From Frigoribacterium sp. VKM Ac-2836 (GTDB lineage Bacteria; Actinomycetota; Actinomycetes; Actinomycetales; Microbacteriaceae): a stretch of 64,000 bases of DNA. The first letter of the stretch is position 1. Each line of letters starts with the position of its first letter. This document shows, piece by piece, positions 33,875 through 42,154 of this stretch. The position numbers were made by a program, and so were the translations under genes. The notes below the pieces were generated by a model. It was not told the DNA's origin and searched no databases. It worked only from the letters and a program-made list of their open reading frames with translations. The DNA is taken from NCBI RefSeq assembly GCF_013248995.1, contig NZ_JABRPK010000001.1, positions 1-64,000 of the forward strand, written 5' to 3'.

Positions 33875-34999
33875 CTAGGCGAGCACCTCGCCCAGGTCGT
33901 ACGCCGCCGGCACCTCGAGCTGGTCGAAGCCGCACGAGCGCGCCTCGCGGTCGTCGCGCCACCGTTCGACCTGCACCGTGTGGCGGAACCGCGAGCCCTC
34001 CATCTGGTCGTACCGCACCTCGACCACGCGCTCGGGACGCAGCGGGACGAACGACACGTCTTTGCCCGACGAGAAGCGGCTGCGCTCGGTCTCGGCGTGC
34101 CGCACCTCGCCGTCGGCGTCGCGGTCGACGAAGGGGGCCAGCTCGTCGACGAGTTCGAGGCGACGGGCGTCCGAGAACGCGGACGCGCCTCCGACGTTGC
34201 GCAGCTCGCCCTGGGCGTCGTACAGCCCGAGCAGCAGCGACCCCACACCCGAGCCGCTCTTGTGCACGCGGTAGCCCAGCACCACCACGTCCGCGGTGCG
34301 GTGGTGCTTGACCTTGAGCATCGTCCGCTTGCCCGGAGCGTAGGAGGCGCGGGTCGGCTTGGCCACGACCCCGTCGAGCCCGGCGCCCTCGAACTCGGTC
34401 AGCCACCGACGGGCTACCGCGACGTCGTCGGTGGCCTGGCTGACGTGCAGGGGGTGATCCGCGCCTCCTGCCGTGCCGTCGGCACGACGGTCGGGGCCGA
34501 GGGTCTCGAGCAGCAGGGCGCGGCGGTCGGCGAACGGGGTCTCGAGCAGGTCCCGGTCGCCGAGGGCGAGCAGGTCGAACGCGACGAACATCGCGGGAGT
34601 CTCGACGCTGAGCTTCGCCACGCGTGACGCGGCCGGGTGGATGCGCTGGCCGAGGGCGTCCCAGTCGAGCCGCTCGTGACCCGGCTCGCCGGCGCGCACG
34701 ACGATCTCGCCGTCGAGCACGCACGGCCCCGGCAGCAGGTGGGTCAGGGCCTCGACCAGTTCGGGGAGGTAGCGGGTCAGCATCTTCGAGCCACGGCTGC
34801 CGATCTCGACCGTGAGCGGGGCGGGGGCGGTGGGGTCGGCGGCTGGGTCGACCGCGGCGCGCTCGGCGTAGACGATGCCGCGGAACCCGTCCCACTTGGG
34901 TTCGTAGAGGAGCCCGCCCTCGACGGAGTCGGGCTCGGGCACCTGGGCGACGGCCTTGGCGAGCATCGGGACGAGCGGGTCGGCGGCGGTCGGGATCAT
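33875..34999 (-). CDS. ATP-dependent DNA ligase
   Basis: The protein has 374 residues. Nucleotidyltransferase motif I, the lysine in EPKWDGFRG (about residue 35), is followed by motif III-like FDLLALGD, motif IV GLDGVVAKP and motif V KVKHHRTADVVVLG. The OB-fold completes the ligase. The length fits the LigC/LigD-type ligases of actinobacteria that act with the LigD polymerase in end joining (family knowledge). Its 3' end faces that gene with 12 bp between stops. Confidence 0.9.
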   Translation of the reverse strand: MIPTAADPLVPMLAKAVAQVPEPDSVEGGLLYEPKWDGFRGIVYAERAAVDPAADPTAPAPLTVEIGSRGSKMLTRYLPELVEALTHLLPGPCVLDGEIVVRAGEPGHERLDWDALGQRIHPAASRVAKLSVETPAMFVAFDLLALGDRDLLETPFADRRALLLETLGPDRRADGTAGGADHPLHVSQATDDVAVARRWLTEFEGAGLDGVVAKPTRASYAPGKRTMLKVKHHRTADVVVLGYRVHKSGSGVGSLLLGLYDAQGELRNVGGASAFSDARRLELVDELAPFVDRDADGEVRHAETERSRFSSGKDVSFVPLRPERVVEVRYDQMEGSRFRHTVQVERWRDDREARSCGFDQLEVPAAYDLGEVLA

Positions 35000-35049
35000 G
35001 CGCCGAGTCTGCTCTCGCCGGGCGGCCGTGGTGAGGCGACACCGTCGGT

Positions 35050-35463
35050 TCAGAGCGAGTAGAGGTCCATGCCGTCGACGAGACGTCGGGCGTAGCGGAG
35101 CAGATCCTCGGCAGTGGCCGCGGTGATCAGCATCGAGCTGTAGTGGACGTTCGTCTTGGCGGTGACGAGTCGGGAGAGGTCGTTCGACAACGGCTTGCCA
35201 CCCGTCACCGTGGCGAGGAGGGCGACGGCGTCACCGTGGGACGTGGAGGCGGAACGGCGGCCGAGTGAACGGCCGCAGATCGCGTCGGCGGCCGCAATGC
35301 CGGAGAGCACGGCGAGTGACGCCACGACGGTCGTCACGGTATCGACGTCGGCGTCGTCGCCCAGGTCGTGGACGAGCTGGGCCGCCTGGAGGTAGGACCG
35401 GGCGTGCCGTGCTCTCACGTCGACCTCGTGGCGGTCCATGGGCCGGTCGCGGGGCAGAGTCAC
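35050..35463 (-). CDS. HEPN-domain protein, probable toxin
   Basis: The protein has 137 all-helical residues. The stretch RSASTSH (R-x5-H) fits the HEPN ribonuclease motif Rx4-6H, with helices such as RARHARSYLQAAQLV at the N-terminus. GTG 35463 overlaps the nucleotidyltransferase stop by four bases, the order expected for a HEPN/MNT toxin-antitoxin module. It would act by cleaving RNA unless modified by the partner (family knowledge). Assignment rests on context and weak motif similarity. Confidence 0.65.
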   Translation of the reverse strand: MTLPRDRPMDRHEVDVRARHARSYLQAAQLVHDLGDDADVDTVTTVVASLAVLSGIAAADAICGRSLGRRSASTSHGDAVALLATVTGGKPLSNDLSRLVTAKTNVHYSSMLITAATAEDLLRYARRLVDGMDLYSL

Positions 35464-36080
35464 GGTACGAGTCCGATCAGGTCACGGAGGGGCTCGCCGA
35501 AGATCGTCCTGGCCTCCCGGCGCCAGGAGCCGACCAACGCGTCATGCGCTTCCGACATGCGGGTCAGGGTCGAGCGAGACACGACGACGACGTGGGTCGT
35601 ATTGCCCGTCGACACCGTGAGCTGGTCGACCAGGTCGTCGACCGTGTCGTCGACGCGTCGTCGGTCGAGCTCGTCGTCGACCACCAGGACGAGATCGAGG
35701 TCGCTCTCGTTGGTCGATTCGTGCCTCGCCGTCGAGCCGTAGACCGAGAGGGACGCCGCGTCGGCGGGAAGATGGTCGGACACGATCGTCGAGGCGAGGC
35801 CTTCGACGGTGGTGCGCGCCTCGAGCATCGCCTGCACCGACGGCCACAGGACGTGCTGCCGGTTGACCGCGAACAAGGACGACGAACCGATGTCGGTCCG
35901 GTGCACGAGACCCAGTGAGGCCAGTCTCGCCAGGGACGCAGCTGATGACGACCTCGAGGTGGAGCCGGTAAGTGCCTGGAGGCCGCGGCCGGTGAGTCCG
36001 TCGTTCGCCCTCGACAAGGCGGAGAGGATCAGAGCGTCGGGTCGTCGGAAGAGCCCATCCAACGGCTGCGAGAGATTCAT
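35460..36080 (-). CDS. Nucleotidyltransferase (MNT) antitoxin with N-terminal winged helix
   Basis: The protein has 206 residues. The N-terminus (about 5-85) forms a winged helix: RRPDALILSALSRANDGLTGRGLQALTGSTSRSSSAASLARLASLGLVHR. The MNT core follows with GSTARHESTNESDLDLVLVVDD (about residues 114-135), giving GSxAR and the metal-binding DxD. Such antitoxins add AMP to the HEPN toxin. The fused DNA-binding domain and the palindromes at 36093-36127 suggest autoregulation. The perfect -10 TATAAT lies six bases before the ATG. Confidence 0.8.
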   Translation of the reverse strand: MNLSQPLDGLFRRPDALILSALSRANDGLTGRGLQALTGSTSRSSSAASLARLASLGLVHRTDIGSSSLFAVNRQHVLWPSVQAMLEARTTVEGLASTIVSDHLPADAASLSVYGSTARHESTNESDLDLVLVVDDELDRRRVDDTVDDLVDQLTVSTGNTTHVVVVSRSTLTRMSEAHDALVGSWRREARTIFGEPLRDLIGLVP

Positions 36081-36127
36081 GGACCGATTATAGGTCCACA
36101 TGGACCTTTTTCTGGTCCGCATGGACC
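36079..36127 (-). promoter_or_regulatory. Promoter and tandem operators of the HEPN/MNT module
   Basis: GGTCCACATGGACC (36093-36106) and GGTCCGCATGGACC (36114-36127) are centred 21 bp apart, two helical turns. A third half-site ATGGACC (36079-36085) covers the start codon. The minus-strand TATAAT (36092-36087) sits between them, six bases from the ATG. Confidence 0.75.
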
Positions 36128-36182
36128 GAGAGTCGGGCTGCGGACGCACACCGGTGTGCCCGCGATCGGGTTGGATGGGCGG

Positions 36183-37280
36183 GTGCGTGTCTGTGTGGTC
36201 GTCCCCGTCCGAGACGACGGAGCCCTGCTCGACACGTGTCTCCGGTCGCTCGGGCGGCAGACCCAGCTGCCCGACGAGGTGATCGTCGTCGACAACGGCA
36301 GCACGGACGACACCGTCGAGGTGGCCCTGCGGCACGGCGCGCGGGTCGTCACCGAGGCCGAGGTGGGCATCGCCGCCGCCGCGAGCACGGGCTACGACGC
36401 CGCCGCCGGGGTGGGGGCCGCAGCGGGCACCCACACGCCCGCCGACCTCATCGGCCGGGTCGACGCCGACAGCGTCCTGCCCCGCACCTGGGTCGCCGAC
36501 CTCGTCGGCACCCTCGAGGGCGACCCCGACGTGCTCGCCGTCAGCACGAACGCACGCTTCTACGATGCGCCCGTCGGTGCCGAACGCCTGCTCTCCGCCC
36601 TCTACGTCGGCGCCTACCACCTCGTGATCGGGGCAGCCCTGGCGCACTGGCCGCTCTTCGGCTCGACGATGATGATGCGTCGCACCGCCTGGCTCGACGT
36701 CCGGGACGAGGTGCACCGGCACGAGACCCTGCTGCACGACGACATGGATCTCGCCCTGCACCTCGGTGACCGCCAGTTGGCCGGCCGGGGTCGCATCGCC
36801 TACCGGCGTGACGTCGTCACGGGCATCTCGGCACGACCTCTCGATCCCGGCAACGCCCCCTGGTTGCGGACCTACCGGGCGCTGCATTCGTTCGCGGTGC
36901 ACGGCACCGACGGGCTGCCGTGGTCCCGCTGGTTGCGCGCCGACCCGGCCGGCCTGTTCACCCGACTCGGCTGGGCGCCGTCACCGGTGGTGCACGCGCG
37001 AGCGGCCGTGGCCGACGACGTGGACCCCGCGTCCGACGTCACCGTCGACCTCGCTCCCGGACGAGGAGGCGCGAGCGGCCCGGCCGCGGACGTCACCGCC
37101 CACGAGGAACGGCAGCGCCGCTCCGGCCAGCAGCGATCCGAGGCCGCCGGCGGCCAGGTCGCCGATCGTGTCGTCGTAGCCCACGAAGATCGCGGAGTCG
37201 ATCAGGGTGTGGCCCGCCCACTCGCCCATCTCCCACAGGGTGCCGGCGGCCAGGCCGAACGCGACCGTCAGCAGGACTGA
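36183..37280 (+). CDS. Family 2 glycosyltransferase with unusual overlapping C-terminus
   Basis: As annotated the protein has 365 residues. The GT-A core begins at once: VVVPVRDDGALLDTCLRSL, VIVVDNGSTDDTVEVA, the DxD as GRVDADSVLP, and a C-terminal acceptor region HDDMDLALHLGDRQLAGRGR. The final 100 codons overlap 300 bp of the convergent YjdF-like gene and read as low-complexity Arg/Ala/Gln, unlike the rest. GTG 36183 is preferred because TTGGAT lies six bases upstream; GTG 36156 is an alternative in frame. Acceptor unknown. Confidence 0.75.
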   Translation: MRVCVVVPVRDDGALLDTCLRSLGRQTQLPDEVIVVDNGSTDDTVEVALRHGARVVTEAEVGIAAAASTGYDAAAGVGAAAGTHTPADLIGRVDADSVLPRTWVADLVGTLEGDPDVLAVSTNARFYDAPVGAERLLSALYVGAYHLVIGAALAHWPLFGSTMMMRRTAWLDVRDEVHRHETLLHDDMDLALHLGDRQLAGRGRIAYRRDVVTGISARPLDPGNAPWLRTYRALHSFAVHGTDGLPWSRWLRADPAGLFTRLGWAPSPVVHARAAVADDVDPASDVTVDLAPGRGGASGPAADVTAHEERQRRSGQQRSEAAGGQVADRVVVAHEDRGVDQGVARPLAHLPQGAGGQAERDRQQD

Positions 37281-37691
37281 ACCGACGCGGGCGGAACGGC
37301 CCGCGCCTCCGCGTCCGTCCTGCCCGCGGTCGAGCGACACGACCCATCCCGCGCGCTGGGCGAGCACGACGAACACGGCGGCCAGCAGGCCGTTGAGCAC
37401 GAAGTGCACGACCGTGTCGTAGCCGGCGACGCGGGTGTAGAGCTCGAAGACGCTGCTCCACGCGGCTCCGAGGGCGGCGAGGCCGACCATCAGGTCGAAC
37501 GTCGCGCGCAGGCCGAGCATGCGGGGCACGAGGGTACCGAGCAGCGCCAGCATGAGCACGGCGATCTCGACGACACCCCAGCCCACGCCGACCACGACGA
37601 CGCTGAGCACGGCGACCACCCGGACGGCGTCGGCGACGTACTCGAGTGCCCCGGTCGGGCGACGGAGGAAGGTCTCGGCGAGGGTGGACAT
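36981..37691 (-). CDS. YjdF/DUF2238-like membrane protein
   Basis: The protein has 236 residues and about six hydrophobic segments. It has the features of DUF2238/YjdF: Tyr-Asp-His pairs GYDTVVHFVLNGLLAAV and, later, LWEMGEWAGHTLI with VGYDDTIGDLAAGGLG. The role is unknown. The last 35 residues (after LVGG) are basic and overlap the glycosyltransferase antisense. It starts 1 bp after the stop of the upstream endonuclease-fold gene and is probably co-transcribed with it. Confidence 0.75.
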   Translation of the reverse strand: MSTLAETFLRRPTGALEYVADAVRVVAVLSVVVVGVGWGVVEIAVLMLALLGTLVPRMLGLRATFDLMVGLAALGAAWSSVFELYTRVAGYDTVVHFVLNGLLAAVFVVLAQRAGWVVSLDRGQDGRGGAGRSARVGSVLLTVAFGLAAGTLWEMGEWAGHTLIDSAIFVGYDDTIGDLAAGGLGSLLAGAALPFLVGGDVRGRAARASSSGSEVDGDVGRGVHVVGHGRSRVHHR

Positions 37692-37692
37692 C

Positions 37693-38622
37693 TCAGGGCT
37701 CCTGGGGACGGTGTTCGTCGTGCACGTGGTCCTGCCCGGACGCCCAGCGCACGACGGCGTGCACGGGATCGTGGTCGGAGGGGGCGATGCCGCCGGGACG
37801 GATGCCCCCGACGCCGGCCCGGTCGACGTGGGCGTCGCCGTCGACGAGCAACCAGTCCAACCGGCGGCCGCCGGTGCGCGGGGGGCCGTAGTTCGAGAAC
37901 GAGCCCCAGCCGGGGTCGAGGCGTTCGTCGGCGATCTCGCGGCTGTCGACCAGCCGACCACGGGTCAGTTCGCGATGCGCGGGGGAGCCGACGCCGGCGT
38001 TGAAGTCGCCCATCAGGGCGACCGGGCCGTCGAGGGCGTCGGTGTAGGTGCGCAGCTGCACCGCCGAGTGCAGCCTCGAGCGGGCCGAGAGGTGGTCGAA
38101 GTGCGTGACGACGACGTGCAGGCGCCCTCCGGCCGCGAGGTCCTCGAGCTCGACGTGCACGGCCGTGCGGGGGATCATGTTGCCGTACGAGCGCGACCCG
38201 GGCACGCCGGGGGTGGCCGACAGCCAGAGCGCGTCGTGCCGGACGATCCGCAGTCGGGTCGTGTCGACGTACAGTTCGATCCGCTCGCCGCCGCGGTCGC
38301 GGTCGCGGCCCGTGCCGACCGACGCGTAGTCCTCGCCCAGCGCGTCCGCGAGCTGCGCGGACTGGTCGGGCAGCGCCTCCTGGATGCCCAGCACCGACGG
38401 GCGCTCGGCCCCGAGCAGGAGGCGCAGTGCCGGCAGGCGGGTCGACCAGCGGTCGGCGAGCGCGTGGCGGGTGGTCAGCACCTGCGGCATGCGGCGACGC
38501 ACGTTGTAGGTCATGAGGTGCAGGTCGGGCGCGTCGACGGGGCCGATCGTGGGCACGATGCGCTCAGGAGCCGTCCCGGAGCCGACGGGGGTGTCGGCGG
38601 GGGAGCTGGTCGCGGGTGTCAT
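37693..38622 (-). CDS. Endonuclease/exonuclease/phosphatase (EEP) family protein
   Basis: The protein has 309 residues. The EEP core has LHLMTYNVRRR (Asn about 47), the acidic GIQEAL (Glu about 86), the MIPRTAVHVEL and VVTHFDHLSARSR strand, GDFNAG with the conserved Asp-Asn, and SDHDPVHAVVRW at the end. The substrate may be nucleic acid, lipid or sugar phosphate; no signal peptide is visible. The start at ATG 38622 is preceded by TAGCGT ten bases upstream. First gene of a two-gene unit. Confidence 0.85.
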   Translation of the reverse strand: MTPATSSPADTPVGSGTAPERIVPTIGPVDAPDLHLMTYNVRRRMPQVLTTRHALADRWSTRLPALRLLLGAERPSVLGIQEALPDQSAQLADALGEDYASVGTGRDRDRGGERIELYVDTTRLRIVRHDALWLSATPGVPGSRSYGNMIPRTAVHVELEDLAAGGRLHVVVTHFDHLSARSRLHSAVQLRTYTDALDGPVALMGDFNAGVGSPAHRELTRGRLVDSREIADERLDPGWGSFSNYGPPRTGGRRLDWLLVDGDAHVDRAGVGGIRPGGIAPSDHDPVHAVVRWASGQDHVHDEHRPQEP

Positions 38623-38815
38623 GGCGTGTTCGACGCTAGGCCGTCCCACCCGCCCGTGCCCGACTGGGCGCCTGCCGGGTGCTCGCAGGATGCACGTCAC
38701 GTGTCGCCCGGACGATCCGATGCGTCGATTTCGATCGAACTTTTGTCATCCGTCGACATAAGTGACAGAGTTGAGCCCAGACCGCTCGCCCCCCCACGAC
38801 AAAGGAGTCACCCCC

Positions 38816-39619
38816 ATGACCTCGTCACCCTCCGTGCAGCTCTACACGGTCCGAGACGCCGTCTCGGCCGACCTGCAGGGCGCCGTCGCCCGCATCGCCG
38901 AGATCGGCTTCACCCAGGTCGAGCCCTACTCGTTCGTCGAGCGCGCCGACGAGTTCGAGAAGGCCTTCGCGGACTCCGGCGTCACCGCGCCCTCGGGCCA
39001 CGCCCCCGTGATCGACTCCGACGAGCCCGAGCGTGCCTTCGCCGCCGCGGCCCAGCTCGGCATCGGCACCGTGATCGATCCCTTCATCCCCAGTGACCGC
39101 TGGCAGACCGCCGACGACGCCGCGAGGATCGCGGACCGTGTCAACGACCTGCAGGTGCTCGCCGCGGCCACGGGTCTGTCCTTCGGCTACCACAACCACC
39201 AGTGGGAGTTCGCGAACAAGGTCGACGGGCGCCCGGTCTACGACTTCTTCCTCGAGCGCCTGAACGACGACGTCGTGCTCGAGATCGACACCTTCTGGTC
39301 GACCGTCGGTGGCATGGACACCCCGGCGCTGCTGCGCTCGCTCGGTGACCGCGTGAAGTTCCTGCACGTCAAGGACGGCAAGATCTCGGGCGACATCGCG
39401 ACCGCGCTGCCCAGCAGCGAGAGCGCCCTCGAGGTGCCCGACGCACTCGCCGCCGCGTTCAAGAACCAGACCCCGGCCGGTCAGGGTGACGTCGACGTGG
39501 CGGCCATCCTCGCCGCCGCGCCACACGCCCTGCGCGTCGTCGAGTTCGACGACTACGCCAAGGACGTCTTCGACGGCGTCGCCGAGTCCTTCGCGTGGCT
39601 GCAGGAGAACGACAAGTGA
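38816..39619 (+). CDS. Sugar phosphate isomerase/epimerase (xylose isomerase-like TIM barrel)
   Basis: The 267-residue AP-endonuclease-2/xylose-isomerase TIM barrel contains QLYTVRDAV at the start, FGYHNHQWEF with metal ligands, LEIDTFW and LHVKDG. These are typical of isomerases and 2-keto-myo-inositol dehydratase-like enzymes that act with Gfo/Idh dehydrogenases. AAAGGAG precedes ATG 38816; the same frame is open upstream but less likely. The dehydrogenase gene overlaps its stop by four bases. Confidence 0.85.
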   Translation: MTSSPSVQLYTVRDAVSADLQGAVARIAEIGFTQVEPYSFVERADEFEKAFADSGVTAPSGHAPVIDSDEPERAFAAAAQLGIGTVIDPFIPSDRWQTADDAARIADRVNDLQVLAAATGLSFGYHNHQWEFANKVDGRPVYDFFLERLNDDVVLEIDTFWSTVGGMDTPALLRSLGDRVKFLHVKDGKISGDIATALPSSESALEVPDALAAAFKNQTPAGQGDVDVAAILAAAPHALRVVEFDDYAKDVFDGVAESFAWLQENDK

Positions 39620-40743
39620 CCGACCTCGGGTCGACCGCGGGTCGCACGGGTCGCGTCGGCGTCGGCGTCATCGGTGCGGGCGTGATCAGCGGCACCTACC
39701 TCGAGAACATGACGCGGTTCGCCGACCTCGAGGTTCTCTTCGTCGCCGACCTCGACCTCGACCGCGCGAAGGCGCAGGCCGAGACCTACGGGGTGCCGGG
39801 CCACGGCACGGTCGACGAGCTGCTCGCGATCGACCAAATCGAGATCGTCGTCAACCTGACGATCCCGGCGGTGCACGCCGAGGTCGGACGTCAGATCGTC
39901 GCCGCCGGCAAGAACGTCTGGAGCGAGAAGCCCCTCGCCCTCGACCACGGGTCCGCCCACGACCTGCTCGCCGCGGCCGAGGCGGCCGGCGTCCGCGTCG
40001 CCTGTGCTCCCGACACGGTGCTCGGGGCCGGCATCCAGACGGCCATGCGCGCGATCGCTCGGGGTGACATCGGCCAGCCGCTCACGGCGACGACGATGTT
40101 CCACGTGCCCGGGCCCGAGTCGTGGCACCCCAACCCCGATTTCCTGTTCGCGGTCGGGGCCGGTCCGCTCTTCGACATGGGGCCGTACTACGTGACGACC
40201 CTGGTGCACGCGTTCGGCTCGGCCAGCCGCGTCAGTGCCGTGTCGTCGACGTCGTTCGGCACGCGCACCATCGGCAGCGGCCCGCGTGCCGGCCAGACCT
40301 TCCCGGTCGAGGTGCCGACGCACCACGCGGCGCTCATCGAGTTCGCCGGCGGGCAGTCGGCCCAGTCGACGTTCTCGTTCCAGAACGCGCTGCCCCGCAT
40401 GGGTTTCGTCGAGATCAGCGGCACCGAGGGCACCCTCGTGCTGCCCGACCCCAACACCTTCGAGGGTGACTCCAGCCTGTGGCGCTTCGGCCAGGAGGAG
40501 CCCGAGACGCTCACGGCGGCGGGGTCGACCTACGGCCGAGGGTCGGGCGTGCTCGACCTCGCGCGGGCCATCCGAGGCGGCGACGCCGAACGGGCCAGCG
40601 GAGCCGTGGCCTCGCACGTCCTCGACGTCCTGCTGGCGATCTCGGCTGCCGCCGAGCAGGGTGCGCCGGTGGCCGTCGAGTCCGCCGTGCAGCAGCCGGT
40701 GCCGCTCGACGAGGGCTGGGACCCGGCCGCCGCCACCCTCTAG
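39616..40743 (+). CDS. Gfo/Idh/MocA-family oxidoreductase
   Basis: The protein has 375 residues. An N-terminal Rossmann fold has VIGAGVISGTYLENM (about residues 18-32). The catalytic EKPLALD (about 109) follows, then the GxGPLFDMGPYYV stretch and the C-terminal beta-sheet domain. Members oxidise inositols, sugars or glycosides with NAD(P). Coupled to the upstream isomerase, the pair probably interconverts a sugar or polyol. GGAG lies ten bases before GTG 39616. A strong hairpin follows. Confidence 0.9.
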   Translation: MTDLGSTAGRTGRVGVGVIGAGVISGTYLENMTRFADLEVLFVADLDLDRAKAQAETYGVPGHGTVDELLAIDQIEIVVNLTIPAVHAEVGRQIVAAGKNVWSEKPLALDHGSAHDLLAAAEAAGVRVACAPDTVLGAGIQTAMRAIARGDIGQPLTATTMFHVPGPESWHPNPDFLFAVGAGPLFDMGPYYVTTLVHAFGSASRVSAVSSTSFGTRTIGSGPRAGQTFPVEVPTHHAALIEFAGGQSAQSTFSFQNALPRMGFVEISGTEGTLVLPDPNTFEGDSSLWRFGQEEPETLTAAGSTYGRGSGVLDLARAIRGGDAERASGAVASHVLDVLLAISAAAEQGAPVAVESAVQQPVPLDEGWDPAAATL

Positions 40744-40776
40744 CCCCCGTCCCGGCCCGACCTGGCGCCGAGATGT

Positions 40777-40818
40777 CACGACGTGCCGCTCACCTGCGAA
40801 GGTGAGCGGCACGTCGTG
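40777..40818 (+). terminator. Perfect 19-bp hairpin terminator
   Basis: CACGACGTGCCGCTCACCT (40777-40795), loop GCGA and its exact complement (40800-40818), with outer CGAGA/TCTCG pairing. It lies 34 bp after the dehydrogenase stop. Confidence 0.75.
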
Positions 40819-40882
40819 TCTTCTCGGGGGGTGCAGGCCGGCCGGGCGCGAGGGTTCAGGTCGCGCGCCCGGCCGGAGTCGA

Positions 40883-41173
40883 CTACGCGGTGCGGATCGA
40901 GCCGGTCGCCGTGTGGATCGAGCCCGTGGCGGTGCGGACCGAGGCCGTCGCGACCGACAGGCGGCGCAGCGCGCCGGCGGTGTAGCGACCGATCGACAGG
41001 TCGCGGCGAGCGGGCGTGCTGACGTACGAACCGGGCGCGACGTCGACGGCGACCGAGCCGACGTAGGTGCCGACGGTCGCGGGCGCGGGCGCGGTCGTGC
41101 TGACGTAGCGGCCACCGAGCGGGGTGACGGCGGTGCGGGTGGTGGTGGTGGTGGCGGTGGCGGTGGCGTTCAC
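40883..41173 (-). CDS. Small repeat protein with G-x-Y-(V/T) units
   Basis: The protein has 96 residues and no recognised family. A Thr/Ala run at the N-terminus is followed by GGRYVSTT, GTYVGS, GSYVSTP and GRYTAG, then a short 7-residue repeat (TATGSIH, TATGSIR). No signal peptide or membrane segment is evident. GTG 41173 follows GAGGAGT. A longer frame starting at the ATG within the -10 (about 41310) would add 46 residues. A 17-bp palindrome overlaps the promoter, so a repressor probably controls it. Confidence 0.6.
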   Translation of the reverse strand: MNATATATTTTTRTAVTPLGGRYVSTTAPAPATVGTYVGSVAVDVAPGSYVSTPARRDLSIGRYTAGALRRLSVATASVRTATGSIHTATGSIRTA

Positions 41174-41306
41174 GGTGACTCCTCGGGGCTGGGCGGGTGG
41201 TGCTGGTCCGGGGCCCGCGATCGTGGGATCGAGCGGGCGGTCACCGGCGGGGAGGGTTGCGCCGAGGTGCTCGACGGTGGCCCTGGCCTCCGTCGGCGTT
41301 GCCACC

Positions 41307-41336
41307 ACCATACGCCTTCTTTTGAATGATTCAAAA
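41307..41336 (-). promoter_or_regulatory. Promoter with perfect 17-bp palindrome
   Basis: TTTTGAA-TGA-TTCAAAA (41320-41336) is a perfect palindrome. On the minus strand TTGAAT and, about 16 bp later, TATGGT (41312-41307) form a promoter. The palindrome covers the -35 and has the size and symmetry of a MarR- or TetR-type operator. Confidence 0.55.
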
Positions 41337-41359
41337 CAAAACCGGAGTCGGATGGGAAT

Positions 41360-41421
41360 CGAACCGCCGATGTGGCGTCGAACCACCCATGTCGGTGGTG
41401 CGATGCCACATCGGTGGTGCG
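41360..41421. repeat. Long 3' hairpin, copy B of a dispersed family
   Basis: Arms of 28 bp (41360-41387 and 41394-41421) match at about 24 positions around loop CATGTC. The modules are CGAACCGCC-N10-TCGAACCACC and its partner. It lies 16 bp after the stop of the SDR gene. Confidence 0.65.
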
Positions 41422-41437
41422 TTCTGGCTGGTGGCCC

Positions 41438-42151
41438 TCAGAGTGAGGCGCCGCCGCAGACGACGAGCGCCTGGCCCGTGATGCTGCGGCCGTGCGGCCC
41501 GAGCACGAACGCCACGAGCGCGGCCACGTCGACCGGGTCCACGAGCGCACCGAGCGGCGGCACGACCGGAGCCGAGGAGGCGCGGGCCGGGTCGCTGAGC
41601 ATCGGCGTGTCGGTGGGTCCCGGCGCCACGACGTTGGCGGTGACGCCCCGCGGCGCGAGTTCGGCCGCCCAGCTGCGGGCCAGCGCGACCTGCGCCGCCT
41701 TCGTCGCCGCGTACTGGCTCTTGCCCGCGACGCCCACGGCCGTGCGGCTGCCGATCAGCACGATGCGGCCGCCGTCGACGAGCCGGTCGACGAGGGCGTC
41801 GACGAGAGTCGCCGCGGCCCCGACGTGCACGGCGAACATGCCCTCGAGTGCGGCGGGGTCGAGCCGGCCGAGGGGCGCGGCGACCTGGAACCCGGCCGCG
41901 TGGACGATCGCGTCGACCGGTCTCACCTCGGCGACCGCAGCCTCGACGTCTCGGGGCACCGAGAGATCGCAGCCGAGCCAGGTGAACCCCTCACCCAGGT
42001 CGACCGCTCGTCGGCTCAGTCCGGTCACCCGCCAGCCCTCGACCAGCAGGTGCTCGGTGATGGCGCGTCCGATGCCCGAGCTGCAGCCCGTCACCACGGC
42101 GTGCCGCCCGGCACCGGCGTCGAGGGCGTCCCGTGTCTCGTCGTCGACCAC
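41438..42151 (-). CDS. Short-chain dehydrogenase/reductase
   Basis: The protein has 237 residues. TGCSSGIG (about residues 21-28), the Asp-rich CDLSVP, HAAG in place of NNAG, and catalytic IGSR plus YAATK (Tyr about 146, Lys 150) are present. The C-terminus has PGPTDTPM. It probably oxidises a sugar or sugar acid in the catabolic locus. GTG 42151 lies 3 bp after the sialidase-like stop, so the two are coupled. Last gene of the minus-strand unit, followed by hairpin B. Confidence 0.85.
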   Translation of the reverse strand: MVDDETRDALDAGAGRHAVVTGCSSGIGRAITEHLLVEGWRVTGLSRRAVDLGEGFTWLGCDLSVPRDVEAAVAEVRPVDAIVHAAGFQVAAPLGRLDPAALEGMFAVHVGAAATLVDALVDRLVDGGRIVLIGSRTAVGVAGKSQYAATKAAQVALARSWAAELAPRGVTANVVAPGPTDTPMLSDPARASSAPVVPPLGALVDPVDVAALVAFVLGPHGRSITGQALVVCGGASL

Positions 42152-42154
42152 GGC

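Noticed and set aside
41138-41166. GGTGGT/GGTGGC tandem DNA repeat
   Set aside because: It encodes the Ala-Thr run at the start of the small repeat protein, and low-complexity coding explains it.
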